Shown here: piece by piece, positions 1-8,696 of the stretch
Layout of the letters: each line of letters begins with the position of its first letter
How positions within the stretch are numbered: position 1 is the first letter of the stretch
Source of the DNA: Nitrosospira multiformis
GTDB lineage: Bacteria > Pseudomonadota > Gammaproteobacteria > Burkholderiales > Nitrosomonadaceae
Length of the DNA stretch: 64,000 nucleotides
Reading direction: 5' to 3'
NCBI RefSeq assembly: GCF_900110185.1
Contig: NZ_FOCT01000003.1
Location: forward strand, 124,001 to 188,000
The notes under the pieces: generated by a model
What the model was told of the DNA's origin: nothing
Seen by the model: only the letters and a program-made list of their open reading frames with translations
Database searches by the model: none
Program-made: the position numbers and the translations under genes

Positions 1-2
1 GG

Positions 3-1628
3 GTAGCCAATGCAAGCAAGTCGATGAACTTGGAGTGGTCGGTGGACAGCATTGCCCGGATTTTGACTGAAGAAGCCCGCTCCATGCTTGGAGCTCACCA
101 AGCGGTCACTTCCGTGACTATTTCAGAAAACTGGGCACAGGCGATTAGAGCGGTATCCCTGTCGGACAAGTATGCCCACTACCATGCCTATTCAGAGAAG
201 CCGGACGGGTCGGGCATTTACATGGAAGTATGCCGTACCAATCGTCCGATGCGGATGACTCAACAAGAGCTGGAAGCCCATCCAGCGTGGAAAGGGTTTG
301 GAAAGCATGCCAAAGATCATCCACCCATGAGAGGCTGGCTTGCCGTACCGCTGATCGGCCACGGGGGGAAAAACCTCGGCTTGGTCCAGCTCACGGACAA
401 GGCTCAAGGCGAATTCACCGAAGAGGACGAGGCGATTCTGGTGCAGCTTGCTGCGATTGCCTCTACTGGGATCGAAAACGCCTATCTTTATGAGCAAGTG
501 CGGAAGCAGGATCGACGCAAGGATGAATTCCTCGCCACGCTGGCTCATGAACTGAGAAATCCTCTTGCCCCCGTTCGTAACGGACTTGCCGTGCTCAAGC
601 TGGCACCTTCAATGGAGGCCACGGTGCGGACTCGGGAGATCATGGAGCGACAGGTGGAACATATGGTCCACCTAATCGACGATCTGCTTGACGTTTCCCG
701 CATTACCAGCGGAAAGATCCAACTCAAGAAGGAGTGGGTAGATATTCGCACGGTACTGGATGCAGCTCTTGAACTGAGTCGGCCCCTTATTAAGGAAAAC
801 CAGCACAGGCTGTTCATTTCGAATCCTAAAGAGTTGCTCCTGCTTGACGCCGATCCAACGCGTATGACCCAGGTAGTGAGTAACCTCCTGAATAACGCGG
901 CGAAGTACACTTCCAAAGGAGGACAAATCGAGTTGTCTGCCGAGAGAGATGGCAGCGAAGTAATCATCAGGGTGCGGGATAACGGAGTCGGCCTTACGTC
1001 AGAGGCTCTGCCAGAGGTATTTGAATTATTTAGTCAGGTCGGGAAAACCCTGGATCGCTCACAGGGAGGATTAGGCATCGGGTTAGCCCTCGTCAAGCGA
1101 CTTGTAGAAATGCACAACGGATCCATCACAGCGGAAAGCCAAGGCCTTGGGCAAGGCAGCACGTTCGTTGTCCGTCTTCCCCTCCCCCCAACGCAAATAA
1201 TCAAGAGGCAAGTTGCTGGGGCAGGTGACTTCTGTACCCTATCTGTTCCCCGTCGCATCCTTGTGGTGGACGACAATGTGGATGGGGCTGAAACACTCAC
1301 TATGCTCCTCATGATGTCTGGACATACGGTAGAGACGGTTCACACTGGCCCGGACGCCCTCAAGGCCGCTCAGACCTTTCAACCTGACGTAATATTCCTC
1401 GACATTGGCCTTCCTGTTCTGAGCGGGTATGAAGTTGCACAACAACTCCGTTCTGATTCGAACATAAATGGCTTGATCCTGGTAGCTTTGACCGGATGGG
1501 GATCCGAAGAGGACCGCCGACGAGCGCGAACTGCTGGATTCGATTATCACCTTACCAAGCCAGTCGAGATAGAAAAGCTGCAGCGGTTACTCAGCGAAAT
1601 AGATCAGGAATTAACCACCAAGAGTTGA
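3..1628 (+). CDS. Hybrid sensor histidine kinase (GAF-HisKA-HATPase-REC), 5' end probably outside the window
   Basis: A sensor kinase that would autophosphorylate on His and pass the phosphate to its own receiver domain. The first ATG is at 24, but the frame has no stop back to the window edge, so the true start and any extra sensor domain probably lie upstream. Counting from the ATG at 24, residues about 1-155 look like a GAF sensor domain. The H-box (LAHELRNPLAP) has its phospho-accepting His near residue 175. An N-box (SNLLNNAAKY) and G-boxes (DNGVGL, GGLGIGLALVKRL) follow. The C-terminal receiver starts at RRILVVDDN, with acceptor Asp near 460 in FLDIGLP and the conserved Lys in LTKP. No membrane segment is visible, so this part is cytoplasmic. 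No output domain or partner regulator is visible, so the target is unknown. Confidence 0.88.
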   Translation, partial: VANASKSMNLEWSVDSIARILTEEARSMLGAHQAVTSVTISENWAQAIRAVSLSDKYAHYHAYSEKPDGSGIYMEVCRTNRPMRMTQQELEAHPAWKGFGKHAKDHPPMRGWLAVPLIGHGGKNLGLVQLTDKAQGEFTEEDEAILVQLAAIASTGIENAYLYEQVRKQDRRKDEFLATLAHELRNPLAPVRNGLAVLKLAPSMEATVRTREIMERQVEHMVHLIDDLLDVSRITSGKIQLKKEWVDIRTVLDAALELSRPLIKENQHRLFISNPKELLLLDADPTRMTQVVSNLLNNAAKYTSKGGQIELSAERDGSEVIIRVRDNGVGLTSEALPEVFELFSQVGKTLDRSQGGLGIGLALVKRLVEMHNGSITAESQGLGQGSTFVVRLPLPPTQIIKRQVAGAGDFCTLSVPRRILVVDDNVDGAETLTMLLMMSGHTVETVHTGPDALKAAQTFQPDVIFLDIGLPVLSGYEVAQQLRSDSNINGLILVALTGWGSEEDRRRARTAGFDYHLTKPVEIEKLQRLLSEIDQELTTKS

Positions 1629-1668
1629 GGAATCCGTTCGTAGTGCAGGTAATTGTTTGGGACCTACT

Positions 1669-1698
1669 GATCATCTCAAATCAGATCATCTCAAATCA
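1669..1698. repeat. Perfect 15-bp tandem duplication
   Basis: GATCATCTCAAATCA occurs twice head to tail (1669-1683 and 1684-1698) in the gap between the hybrid kinase and the BON-domain gene. It looks like a simple slippage product. No function is evident. Confidence 0.9.
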
Positions 1699-1889
1699 GG
1701 AAGGATGAGGCCCTTCTATCCTTGCTTAAACCCTTCTACGTCCGAACCTCTTTTCACGATGGAGCAATTTATCGATAGCTCGCCCCGGTTGACAATCGCT
1801 TTTGATGCAGAAAAGGGTGGAAGGATGCACCCCAGGAGGGGATAAAAGGAGATAAAGTAGAGGTTGTGATACTTTTTCCGAGGGAATAT

Positions 1890-2477
1890 ATGCAGAACCT
1901 GAATTTGAAGTTATTGGCAGTTGTTTTTTTCCTGCTTCCGCTTTCATTTCTCTCCGGTTGCGCGGCGGTGGCGGTAACGGGGGCGGCTGCGGGCAGTGGA
2001 TATGCGGTAGCTGAGGACAGGCGTACAAGCGGCACCATGATGCAGGATGAGAGCATCGAATTCAAGAGCAACGGGAGAATCAAGGACAAATTTGGCCGCA
2101 AGGTTCACGTGGAGGTCACGAGCTTCAATGGTAGGGTACTGCTGACCGGCCAGGCAGCATCCGCGAAGGTTAAAAATGAGATTGGAGACATCGTGCAGGC
2201 CGTGGAAGGCGTGCGTGAGGTCACCAATGAAATTGCCGTAGGAGAGATCAAGCCGCTTACCGCGCGCAGTTATGATGCCTGGATTACATCCAAGGTCAAG
2301 GCGAAGTTCGTGAATGAGGGACTATTCCAGGCCAACCACGTCAAAGTCGTGACCGAGGATGGGGTGGTTTATCTGATGGGAATGGTGGATCGGGAGGAAG
2401 CACAAAGCGCGGTGAAGATTGCGAGATCCACGGATGACGTCCGCAAAGTTGTCGAAGTGTTCGAGTATCTGGATTGA
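1890..2477 (+). CDS. BON-domain lipoprotein (OsmY/DolP-like)
   Basis: Predicted periplasmic or outer-membrane-anchored lipoprotein of 195 residues. I chose the ATG at 1890 because AGGGA lies just upstream and translation from there begins with a hydrophobic signal ending in the lipobox LSGC; the longer GTG start at 1866 puts extra residues before the signal. After the Cys come small residues (AAVAVTGAAAGSG), then two BON repeats, one near residues 55-115 (VEVTSFNGRVLLTGQA... VEGVREVTNEI) and one near 125-195 (VKVVTEDGVVYLMGMVDREEAQSAV). BON domains bind phospholipid, and family members such as DolP and OsmY maintain envelope integrity under stress. The gene stands alone, with about 237 bp of upstream intergenic DNA. 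The family call is firm; the physiological role is inferred. Confidence 0.9.
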   Translation: MQNLNLKLLAVVFFLLPLSFLSGCAAVAVTGAAAGSGYAVAEDRRTSGTMMQDESIEFKSNGRIKDKFGRKVHVEVTSFNGRVLLTGQAASAKVKNEIGDIVQAVEGVREVTNEIAVGEIKPLTARSYDAWITSKVKAKFVNEGLFQANHVKVVTEDGVVYLMGMVDREEAQSAVKIARSTDDVRKVVEVFEYLD

Positions 2478-2588
2478 CGCTTGAATTTTTTAATCGACTT
2501 GGAATACTGTCCGGCACGATCCCTTTGAGCGGGCGCTCAATGCATCATGACGATGGATTCGTAGCTTCCGTACGGGAAGGCGAAAAGA

Positions 2589-3740
2589 CTAACCGGGCTT
2601 CTTGTCGATCTTCTCTGTCCCGGCTTCCGGTTTGCGTGACCGACGTGCGGCTGGCTTTTTCCTTCCCTTGATTCCTGGTTTTTCTGACACTGTTTGATCT
2701 GCCGGATTACCGGCAGTGTGTGCGGTTTCTGTCCCGGGCACAGGAGTTGCTGGCAGTAAATCTGCTTTCTTTTCCCCGGTCTTTCGACGGCTTTTTCTCT
2801 GCTCATGCGTTTCATCCAGGGAGGTGATGCCTTCGAGGGGCAGTGATGGGGCCGCAATCTCAGGCGAAGCAGGAACAGGCGGCGATGCTTCCATTGCTGT
2901 GCCATTATCGGCCGCCGCACTGCTGCTGCGATAAACGTACGTGCCCGATTTCTCGTCACGCCCCAATTCAAGCAGGCCTCTGGCTTGCGCCTCTTCAAGC
3001 AAATTACCGAAAGCACGAAAGCCATAATAAGACTCGTTAAAACCAGGTTTACGGCGCTTGATCGCTTGTTTGAGCGTCGATGCCCAGATTTTTCCGCTGT
3101 CGCCCCGCTCGGATACCAGGGCGTCGAAAGTCTCTACTGCCATGTTGATTGCCTGGCCCTTGCGTGCCTCGAGTTCCTCTCCTGGGCGTTTTTCCTCCGC
3201 AGGCCCACGTTTCACCACAGGGGGTGCTTCCGCTGTATCGTGTTTCGCGGCAGTACGCTGGATTTCCCGTACCAGATCGTCATAAAAAATGAATTCATCG
3301 CAGTTGGCTATCAGCAGGTCTGAAGTTGATTTCTTGACTCCAACACCGATCACTTGTTTCGCGTTCTCGCGCAACTTGGAGACGAGTGGCGAGAAATCGG
3401 AATCGCCACTGATAATGACGAACGTGTTCACATGCGATTTCGTATAACAAAGATCGAGCGCATCCACGACTAGGCGGATGTCGGCTGAGTTTTTACCGGA
3501 CTGACGAATGTGCGGAATTTCGATCAGCTCGAAATTTGCCTCGTGCAACGCAGTTTTAAAGGTTTTATAACGATCCCAGTCGCAATAAGCCTTTTTTATG
3601 ACAATGCTGCCCTTCAGCAACAATCGCTCCAGCACCGGCTTGATATCGAACTTCTCGTATTTCGCATCACGCACGCCAAGAGCGACATTTTCAAAGTCAC
3701 AAAATACCGCCATGCTGACATTTTCCTGAAGTGTAGCCAT
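2589..3740 (-). CDS. NYN (LabA/DUF88) domain protein with OST-HTH/LOTUS domain
   Basis: Putative RNA-directed nuclease or RNA-binding protein of 383 residues. The N-terminal 160 residues match the NYN/PIN-like fold: the conserved start AVFCDFENV carries an acidic Asp, and later acidic positions lie in NSADIRLVVDALDL and IISGDSDFSPL. Residues about 200-280 (MAVETFDALVSERGDSGKIWASTLKQAIKRRKPGF... YYGFRAFGNLLEEA) resemble OST-HTH/LOTUS, a predicted RNA-binding winged helix often joined to NYN. The C-terminal 100 residues are low-complexity, Pro- and Lys/Arg-rich. I prefer the ATG at 3740 (MATLQENVSM) with AGGA upstream over a TTG at 3758. It lies 27 bp after the DegT aminotransferase on the same strand and may be read through from it, but it shares no obvious function with that operon. 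Confidence 0.88.
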   Translation of the reverse strand: MATLQENVSMAVFCDFENVALGVRDAKYEKFDIKPVLERLLLKGSIVIKKAYCDWDRYKTFKTALHEANFELIEIPHIRQSGKNSADIRLVVDALDLCYTKSHVNTFVIISGDSDFSPLVSKLRENAKQVIGVGVKKSTSDLLIANCDEFIFYDDLVREIQRTAAKHDTAEAPPVVKRGPAEEKRPGEELEARKGQAINMAVETFDALVSERGDSGKIWASTLKQAIKRRKPGFNESYYGFRAFGNLLEEAQARGLLELGRDEKSGTYVYRSSSAAADNGTAMEASPPVPASPEIAAPSLPLEGITSLDETHEQRKSRRKTGEKKADLLPATPVPGTETAHTAGNPADQTVSEKPGIKGRKKPAARRSRKPEAGTEKIDKKPG

Positions 3741-3767
3741 AAGGTTTATTCCTATCAATAATGGAGA

Positions 3768-4892
3768 TCAGGGTGATTTCCCTTTCCTGTGTTCGACGTG
3801 TTCGAAATCCTGTATCAGTTCCCCGATATGACTTACCGCTTCGGGAGGCAGAGCGGGGTAGATAGGCAGCGCCAGCACTTGATCGGCAAGACGTTCGGCC
3901 AGCGGCAGTGAGACACCGGCGTGCGATTCCGAGAAGGCTGGCTGGCGATGGCAGGGGACAGGATAGAAAACGGCAGTTGAAATATTATGCTCTGCCAGAA
4001 ACAGCTGCAGCGCGTCGCGCTGCGGATGGGTAATTACGAACTGGTTGTGGACGGGAACAGTGTCTTCAAGGACTGCCGGCCAGTTGCATTCCGTATTTTG
4101 CAGTGCTTGCTGGTAGAGCGCGGCGAGCTGGCGGCGCTGCGTGTTCCAGTTATCCAGATAGGCAAGCTTGACTCTCAATATTGCTGCCTGGAGTTCGTCG
4201 AGACGGCTGTTGAAGCCGATCTCGGCATGCTGGTAGCGATCCTGCCGCCCATGATTTCGAAGGCGTCGCAATCGCGACGCGAGATCGGGATCGCTACAGG
4301 CAATCGCTCCACCGTCGCCATAAGCGCCCAGGTTTTTTGTGGGGTAGAAGCTGAAGGCGCCGGTGATACCGAAGGATCCGATACCACGGTCGTGATAGCG
4401 CGCGCCGATTGCTTGCGCTGCATCTTCGATCAGCCACAAGTTATGGTTCGCGCAGAATTCCTGTAACGGCTTTAGATCGACTGGCTGCCCGAAAAGATGG
4501 ACAGCGATGACAGCTCTTGTCCGCGGCGTCAACGCCTGCCCCACGCTGTTCGCATCGATATTATATTGACCGGGCGCGCAATCGGCAAAACAGGGGCGTG
4601 CTCCCGCGAGGCTTACCGCCTCTGCCGTTGCGAAAAATGTGAAGGCGGGCACGATTACGTCATCTCCCGCACCTATTCCCAATGCCCTGAGGGAGAGTAA
4701 CAGCGCGTCGGTACCGGAATTGACACAGATGACTTCAGCAGCGCCGATGTATTCCGCAAGCCTACGTTCCAGTGCCGTGTTTTCTGCGCCGTCGATAAAT
4801 GCGCCTTTCAAAAACACCTGCTGCACAGCAGCGTCGATTTCCGCACGCAGTAGCTGATACTCCTGAGCTAGATCGAGTTGCGTGACGATCAC
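3768..4892 (-). CDS. DegT/DnrJ/EryC1/StrS-family sugar aminotransferase
   Basis: PLP-dependent aminotransferase of 374 residues, typical of enzymes that convert a nucleotide-linked keto-sugar to an amino-sugar. Family hallmarks are visible: SGTDALLLSLRALGIGAGDDVIVPAFTFFATAEA near residues 59-93, the cofactor-contacting IEDAAQAIGARY, and the PLP Lys in SFYPTKNLGAYGDGG. Its start overlaps the stop of the Gfo/Idh oxidoreductase by 4 bp, so the two are translationally coupled. Oxidoreductase plus aminotransferase is the usual pair for making a 3-amino-sugar (compare WbpB/WbpE), so I infer a role in an amino-sugar for a surface glycan. The exact substrate cannot be read from sequence. Confidence 0.93.
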   Translation of the reverse strand: MIVTQLDLAQEYQLLRAEIDAAVQQVFLKGAFIDGAENTALERRLAEYIGAAEVICVNSGTDALLLSLRALGIGAGDDVIVPAFTFFATAEAVSLAGARPCFADCAPGQYNIDANSVGQALTPRTRAVIAVHLFGQPVDLKPLQEFCANHNLWLIEDAAQAIGARYHDRGIGSFGITGAFSFYPTKNLGAYGDGGAIACSDPDLASRLRRLRNHGRQDRYQHAEIGFNSRLDELQAAILRVKLAYLDNWNTQRRQLAALYQQALQNTECNWPAVLEDTVPVHNQFVITHPQRDALQLFLAEHNISTAVFYPVPCHRQPAFSESHAGVSLPLAERLADQVLALPIYPALPPEAVSHIGELIQDFEHVEHRKGKSP

Positions 4893-5881
4893 GGGCAGGA
4901 CTTGAGTATCTGCTGGCGGATGTGGTGCGCCAGCTCCAGAGCAGCATTGCCTTCCGCCGGTGTAACCTGGGGTAATGAACGGTTGCGGCAGGCATCGAGG
5001 AAGGCAGCGAGTTGCAGGTTCAAAGTATCTTCCTGTATCCGTTGGGTGAGAAACGGAAGCGTGTGGCCGTCCGCAGGCAAAGGACCCGTGGAGCTGTTGG
5101 GTGCCTTGCGATAGGTTATCCGGCGCCTGAAATCGATGACCCAGGTTTCATCATTTTCCAGTTCCGCAACCATGCGACGCTCTTCCTGCTCCGCACCTCG
5201 CCCCCAGTGCGCGCTCAGGTATGCCCGGCACCCATTGGAGAAAGTCAGTTCAACTTCTGCTTCATCTATGGCTGTTAAACCGCAGCTTCTACCGGAGGCA
5301 CGCAGTTCCACCACGGAGGAATCCAGGCTATGCAGAACCAGGTCAAGATCATGGATCATCAGGTCGATGACCACGTCCAGTGCGCTTAGTCGCGGGGAAT
5401 GTCGTGTGGTCCGCACCGATCGGATGGTACGGGCTAACGGGAGGAGTGTTCTGCCAGCGGTAAAGGCCGGATTGAAGCGTTCGATATATCCGATTTGCAG
5501 GATGCATTGGTTTGCCTCCGCTACCATTCGCAGTTCCGTCGCCTGTGCCGGGGTTTCCGCAATCGGCTTTTCCAGCAGCACGTCCAGCCCTTGCTGGAGC
5601 AGGGATCTGGTCAGCCCGAAATGCGTGGCAACCGGTGTGGCAACCGATACCGCCCGGACTGTGGGCGGAAGTTCTGCAACACATGTAAACCAGGGAACGT
5701 TCAGATGCTCAGCCAGGAATTGCGTAATCGGATCGGGGTCGACCAATGCCTGGAGCCGACTCCCCGGCAGGCGGGAGTAGCACAACGCATGCAAGCTGCC
5801 GAAATATCCGACGCCGACGACAGCGGTATCAACAGGCAACGCTGGTTCGAGGTTAAGGGATAGCGGCATGGGTGCATTCAT
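4889..5881 (-). CDS. Gfo/Idh/MocA-family NAD(P)-dependent oxidoreductase
   Basis: Cytoplasmic sugar dehydrogenase of 330 residues if it starts at ATG 5881. The open frame continues to 6016, but that stretch lies inside the upstream glycosyltransferase gene; the ATG at 5881 falls 6 bp after that gene's stop, and a second ATG follows at 5869. The N-terminal Rossmann motif is AVVGVGYFGSLHA, followed by ATPVATHFGLTRSLLQQGLDVLLEKPIAET, where EKP is the family signature Lys motif. The C-terminal part has the typical substrate domain (DVVIDLMIHDLDLVLHSL). Placed next to a DegT aminotransferase, it probably oxidises a nucleotide sugar to the keto form that is then aminated. Confidence 0.9.
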   Translation of the reverse strand: MNAPMPLSLNLEPALPVDTAVVGVGYFGSLHALCYSRLPGSRLQALVDPDPITQFLAEHLNVPWFTCVAELPPTVRAVSVATPVATHFGLTRSLLQQGLDVLLEKPIAETPAQATELRMVAEANQCILQIGYIERFNPAFTAGRTLLPLARTIRSVRTTRHSPRLSALDVVIDLMIHDLDLVLHSLDSSVVELRASGRSCGLTAIDEAEVELTFSNGCRAYLSAHWGRGAEQEERRMVAELENDETWVIDFRRRITYRKAPNSSTGPLPADGHTLPFLTQRIQEDTLNLQLAAFLDACRNRSLPQVTPAEGNAALELAHHIRQQILKSCP

Positions 5882-5886
5882 GAGAT

Positions 5887-7779
5887 TCAACAGGAGAGGC
5901 GCACCTCTGCCAGCATCCATATGCCCAGTATCTTTCCGGTTTGCGGATTTTCGACGATACGGTCCAATGGAGGGGGAAGGTTGAAAGGCGCCAGCGTCAG
6001 GTTCACGGAACGCCATCCGCCCGTGGCGATGTCTGTGTTGATGCTGGTCGTTTCATGGCTGGTTGCCAACAGGTATTTTGCCCTGGAGCGGCGGATATTG
6101 GAAAGCGCCCGTAGAATATCCGCCAGTGACAGGTGGATCAGGACATCGCGGCAGAGCACTGCGTCACCGCGCGGCAGGTCATCTTCTACCAGATCGGCAA
6201 CCTCGAATCTCCAGTTGGGATGGGGAAAGCGCCGCCGGTTTTCCTCTATCAGCGCAGGAACGATATCGACACCGATGTATGCATCGAGATCGATTGCAGT
6301 ATGCTGCCGCCAGTTGCAATCCCCGCAGGGTGCATCCACCAGTGTGCGAACGCCGAGGCGTGTCAGCAGAGGGGGAAGTTCGCGCCGCAGTATTCCGGTT
6401 CGTTCCAGCATGGAGCCGGGCCCCGAACGGGATTCAGGACTCTGCCAGGCGTTGCGGGCATAGATTTGCTCGAATACGCTCACACGATCGCCCGGATGGC
6501 TGTTTTCCCCAGTCTTGCTCTCGTCCTGGTCATTTCGATTCTCCCGGTGTCGATTTTCTCGACGTGCCCGAAGGATGGCAATGGGGCCATTCCATAATCT
6601 ATACTTGAGCCGATAGAGCGACATGACGAGTGGCCAGAGACGCGAATTGTGGATTTTCGCCAGTTCGAACTCGGCCTGCTCAGCCCGTGTGCGCTCCGCT
6701 GCGGCTTCGGCCACAGCAAGATGTTTCTCCTGCTCCACCTGATGGCGCCTTTTGGTGAAATCGGCGATCTCGCGGAGATATCTGCTTGCCGACTGAAGGA
6801 GGGAGTCGGCGTGGCTTTCCTCCTTCGGCTTCCTATCCTTGGATTCGCAGACGTGCGCTTCGATTGCCTCCTGGTAAACCTGGAGAATCCGCTCGATCGC
6901 CGGATCGATACCCGCTTCTGATCGCATGCGCTGGGTAACCTCACGCGCCCCGGCCGCATCGTATCGGTCGAGTTCCCGTGTGATGGTATCCAGAGTAATG
7001 GGATTACGCAGACTTCGTATACCGAAATTAAGCGCGCGAAAGGTTTCATAGTTGTCCGGCGTGACCATGCCCCCGAGGCCGGCAGTGTCGCAGGCTATTA
7101 CAGCTGTTCCGCTGGCAAGGGCTTCAAGCGCGCAACGTGCTTTCGCAAAGACAATATCATAGCGGCCAAGAATCTGTTCAGGCCGGGCTTCACTGTGCCC
7201 GACAGAAAGGCCGGTGGCATCGAGTTCGATGCCGCGGCCGGCACAGGCTTGGCGCAGGATTCCCAGGCAACCGTCCTCACCGATGTAATTACTGAAAACC
7301 AGGGCTTTGCGCGGTATGGCAGGTAAATCCGTGCGCAGGCCGAATCGCTGCAGATCGACAAAATTGCGTATTACACAAATGCGCCCGGGGGGGATGCCAT
7401 GGAGGCATTGCAGGCGTTCCTGGCAGAGATCGTCCAAAGCAACATAGCGCTGGATCGTGGGGAAGCGTGGTGCCATTTCTTCCCATGGCAGCCAGCCATG
7501 GCAGAAGTAGACAGCAGGCGTATCGGGAAAATGCAACATGGCCGTCATCGCCTCGAGATGATGCTGGCCATGAATAATGTCGGGTGGAACCGTCAGCAGA
7601 TTGAGATCGTCGATGACGGGAATGGTCGACGAACGCAACTCTTCGGCAACTACCCCAAGTCGGGTGCTATAGGCTACAGGATTATGGCCGTATCGCAACA
7701 GTGCCAGGGCCAGGTCGCGGACATACAGTTCCGATCCGGCGCGGGTGTCAAGCGTGTTATTGGTTATGAGTACCCTCAT
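5887..7779 (-). CDS. Bifunctional glycosyltransferase-SAM methyltransferase fusion
   Basis: A 630-residue two-enzyme fusion. Residues about 1-300 resemble GT4-like glycosyltransferases: MRVLITNNTLDTRAGSEL at the N-terminus, HGWLPWEE, then a C-terminal half with FSNYIGEDG, and EALASGTAVIACD carrying the conserved acidic residue. Residues about 320-385 form a charged, probably coiled-coil linker (RRHQVEQEKHLAVAEAAAE). The C-terminal part, about 420-630, is a class I SAM methyltransferase with motif I TLVDAPCGDCNW, then YIGVDIVPALI and DAVLCRDVLIHLS. Its start overlaps the PIG-L-like gene by 4 bp. It may transfer a sugar and then methylate it or the glycan end during O-antigen-like synthesis. 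This is inferred from domains; the acceptor is unknown. Confidence 0.85.
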   Translation of the reverse strand: MRVLITNNTLDTRAGSELYVRDLALALLRYGHNPVAYSTRLGVVAEELRSSTIPVIDDLNLLTVPPDIIHGQHHLEAMTAMLHFPDTPAVYFCHGWLPWEEMAPRFPTIQRYVALDDLCQERLQCLHGIPPGRICVIRNFVDLQRFGLRTDLPAIPRKALVFSNYIGEDGCLGILRQACAGRGIELDATGLSVGHSEARPEQILGRYDIVFAKARCALEALASGTAVIACDTAGLGGMVTPDNYETFRALNFGIRSLRNPITLDTITRELDRYDAAGAREVTQRMRSEAGIDPAIERILQVYQEAIEAHVCESKDRKPKEESHADSLLQSASRYLREIADFTKRRHQVEQEKHLAVAEAAAERTRAEQAEFELAKIHNSRLWPLVMSLYRLKYRLWNGPIAILRARRENRHRENRNDQDESKTGENSHPGDRVSVFEQIYARNAWQSPESRSGPGSMLERTGILRRELPPLLTRLGVRTLVDAPCGDCNWRQHTAIDLDAYIGVDIVPALIEENRRRFPHPNWRFEVADLVEDDLPRGDAVLCRDVLIHLSLADILRALSNIRRSRAKYLLATSHETTSINTDIATGGWRSVNLTLAPFNLPPPLDRIVENPQTGKILGIWMLAEVRLSC

Positions 7780-8696
7780 GGCGCTTTTCTGTCTTTCCCT
7801 GCTCTATCCGTCCCAGCCGATATCTTTGTATTCAGCCGATTCATGATTGGCAGAACATGCTCATGAAACCGGATGACGTCTCGGTAGCGCCCGTCCGCCA
7901 CACGCTGTTCCCCGCGGATTTCATAAAAAGGTTTCTGTTGCCGGAAATTTCGTTCCGGCTCTTTCCCCGGTACGACAGCCGCATACAGGTATTCACGGCC
8001 AAAAGCGTCTTCACCATACGAGTGGAACGCATCCTCCACCTCCTGGTGGAGGATTCCCCCCGCTCGACTGGCATACTCGCGCATGGTTTCCAGCTTGTGC
8101 GCCAACTCACGTTCGTTCAATTCGATAATGCACTGCTCGCTCTCCTGCTGGATGGCAGGATTCGCGGTTTCTGCGCGACATGCAGTTGGCTGCGCAGTGG
8201 GTCGCGGATCCCCCATGAGGGGGATAGTGTAATGCCGGACAAGGTATTCTTTTCCATCCGCAACTCTGGCGATGTGAGTGACGTTGTTGGTAATAACCAC
8301 CGCAGTCCGGACAAGTACCTCGCATAAATCATGTGTCGGGTTGTAGCCCTCAATGCCGTCGCTTACCACCGTGCGAATATCCCGGGCAGCGATAAGTGCA
8401 GCCAACCGCTCGCAGAGGTCATCGAACATATCGTATTCGCCATACAGCATCTTCCAGTAGATTTGCCGGTCGGTGAGTTCACCGCACACGGGGCCGATTT
8501 CGGCCCCCAGCCCCTTCAGGATGTTCAAGGTGGCCGCCAGCCGGGGCTTATCATCGCTTCCCGAACCATCGGTAAGAATGCAAACCAGCGGTTTCGTCTG
8601 CGCGATCCAGCCGTAGAGGCGCAGTTCATGCCCCGGATGGGCGATGACGAGCAAATTGCCTCTCCCGGAAAGATTGTTTCGCCGGGCGTCGCTCAT
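7776..8696 (-). CDS. PIG-L/LmbE-like protein, divergent metal motif
   Basis: A 306-residue protein resembling PIG-L deacetylases, zinc enzymes that remove N-acetyl groups from sugars. The opening strand LLVIAHPGHELRLYGW matches the family position of AHPDDE, but the two acidic residues are replaced (GHE), and the later metal region reads EGYNPTHDLC. CILTDGSGSDDKPRL matches the conserved strand after the first motif. The start overlaps the ABC ATPase stop by 4 bp and the stop overlaps the glycosyltransferase start by 4 bp, so it is firmly part of the operon. It could be a true but divergent deacetylase or a non-catalytic relative. I am fairly sure of the fold and unsure of the activity. Confidence 0.7.
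   Translation of the reverse strand: MSDARRNNLSGRGNLLVIAHPGHELRLYGWIAQTKPLVCILTDGSGSDDKPRLAATLNILKGLGAEIGPVCGELTDRQIYWKMLYGEYDMFDDLCERLAALIAARDIRTVVSDGIEGYNPTHDLCEVLVRTAVVITNNVTHIARVADGKEYLVRHYTIPLMGDPRPTAQPTACRAETANPAIQQESEQCIIELNERELAHKLETMREYASRAGGILHQEVEDAFHSYGEDAFGREYLYAAVVPGKEPERNFRQQKPFYEIRGEQRVADGRYRDVIRFHEHVLPIMNRLNTKISAGTDRAGKDRKAP

Noticed and set aside
1789-1794. TTGACA as the -35 of the BON-lipoprotein promoter
   Set aside because: No reasonable -10 box lies 15-19 bp downstream.
5136-5780. 214-residue plus-strand frame opposite the Gfo/Idh gene
   Set aside because: Ser/Arg-rich antisense translation of a well-supported gene.
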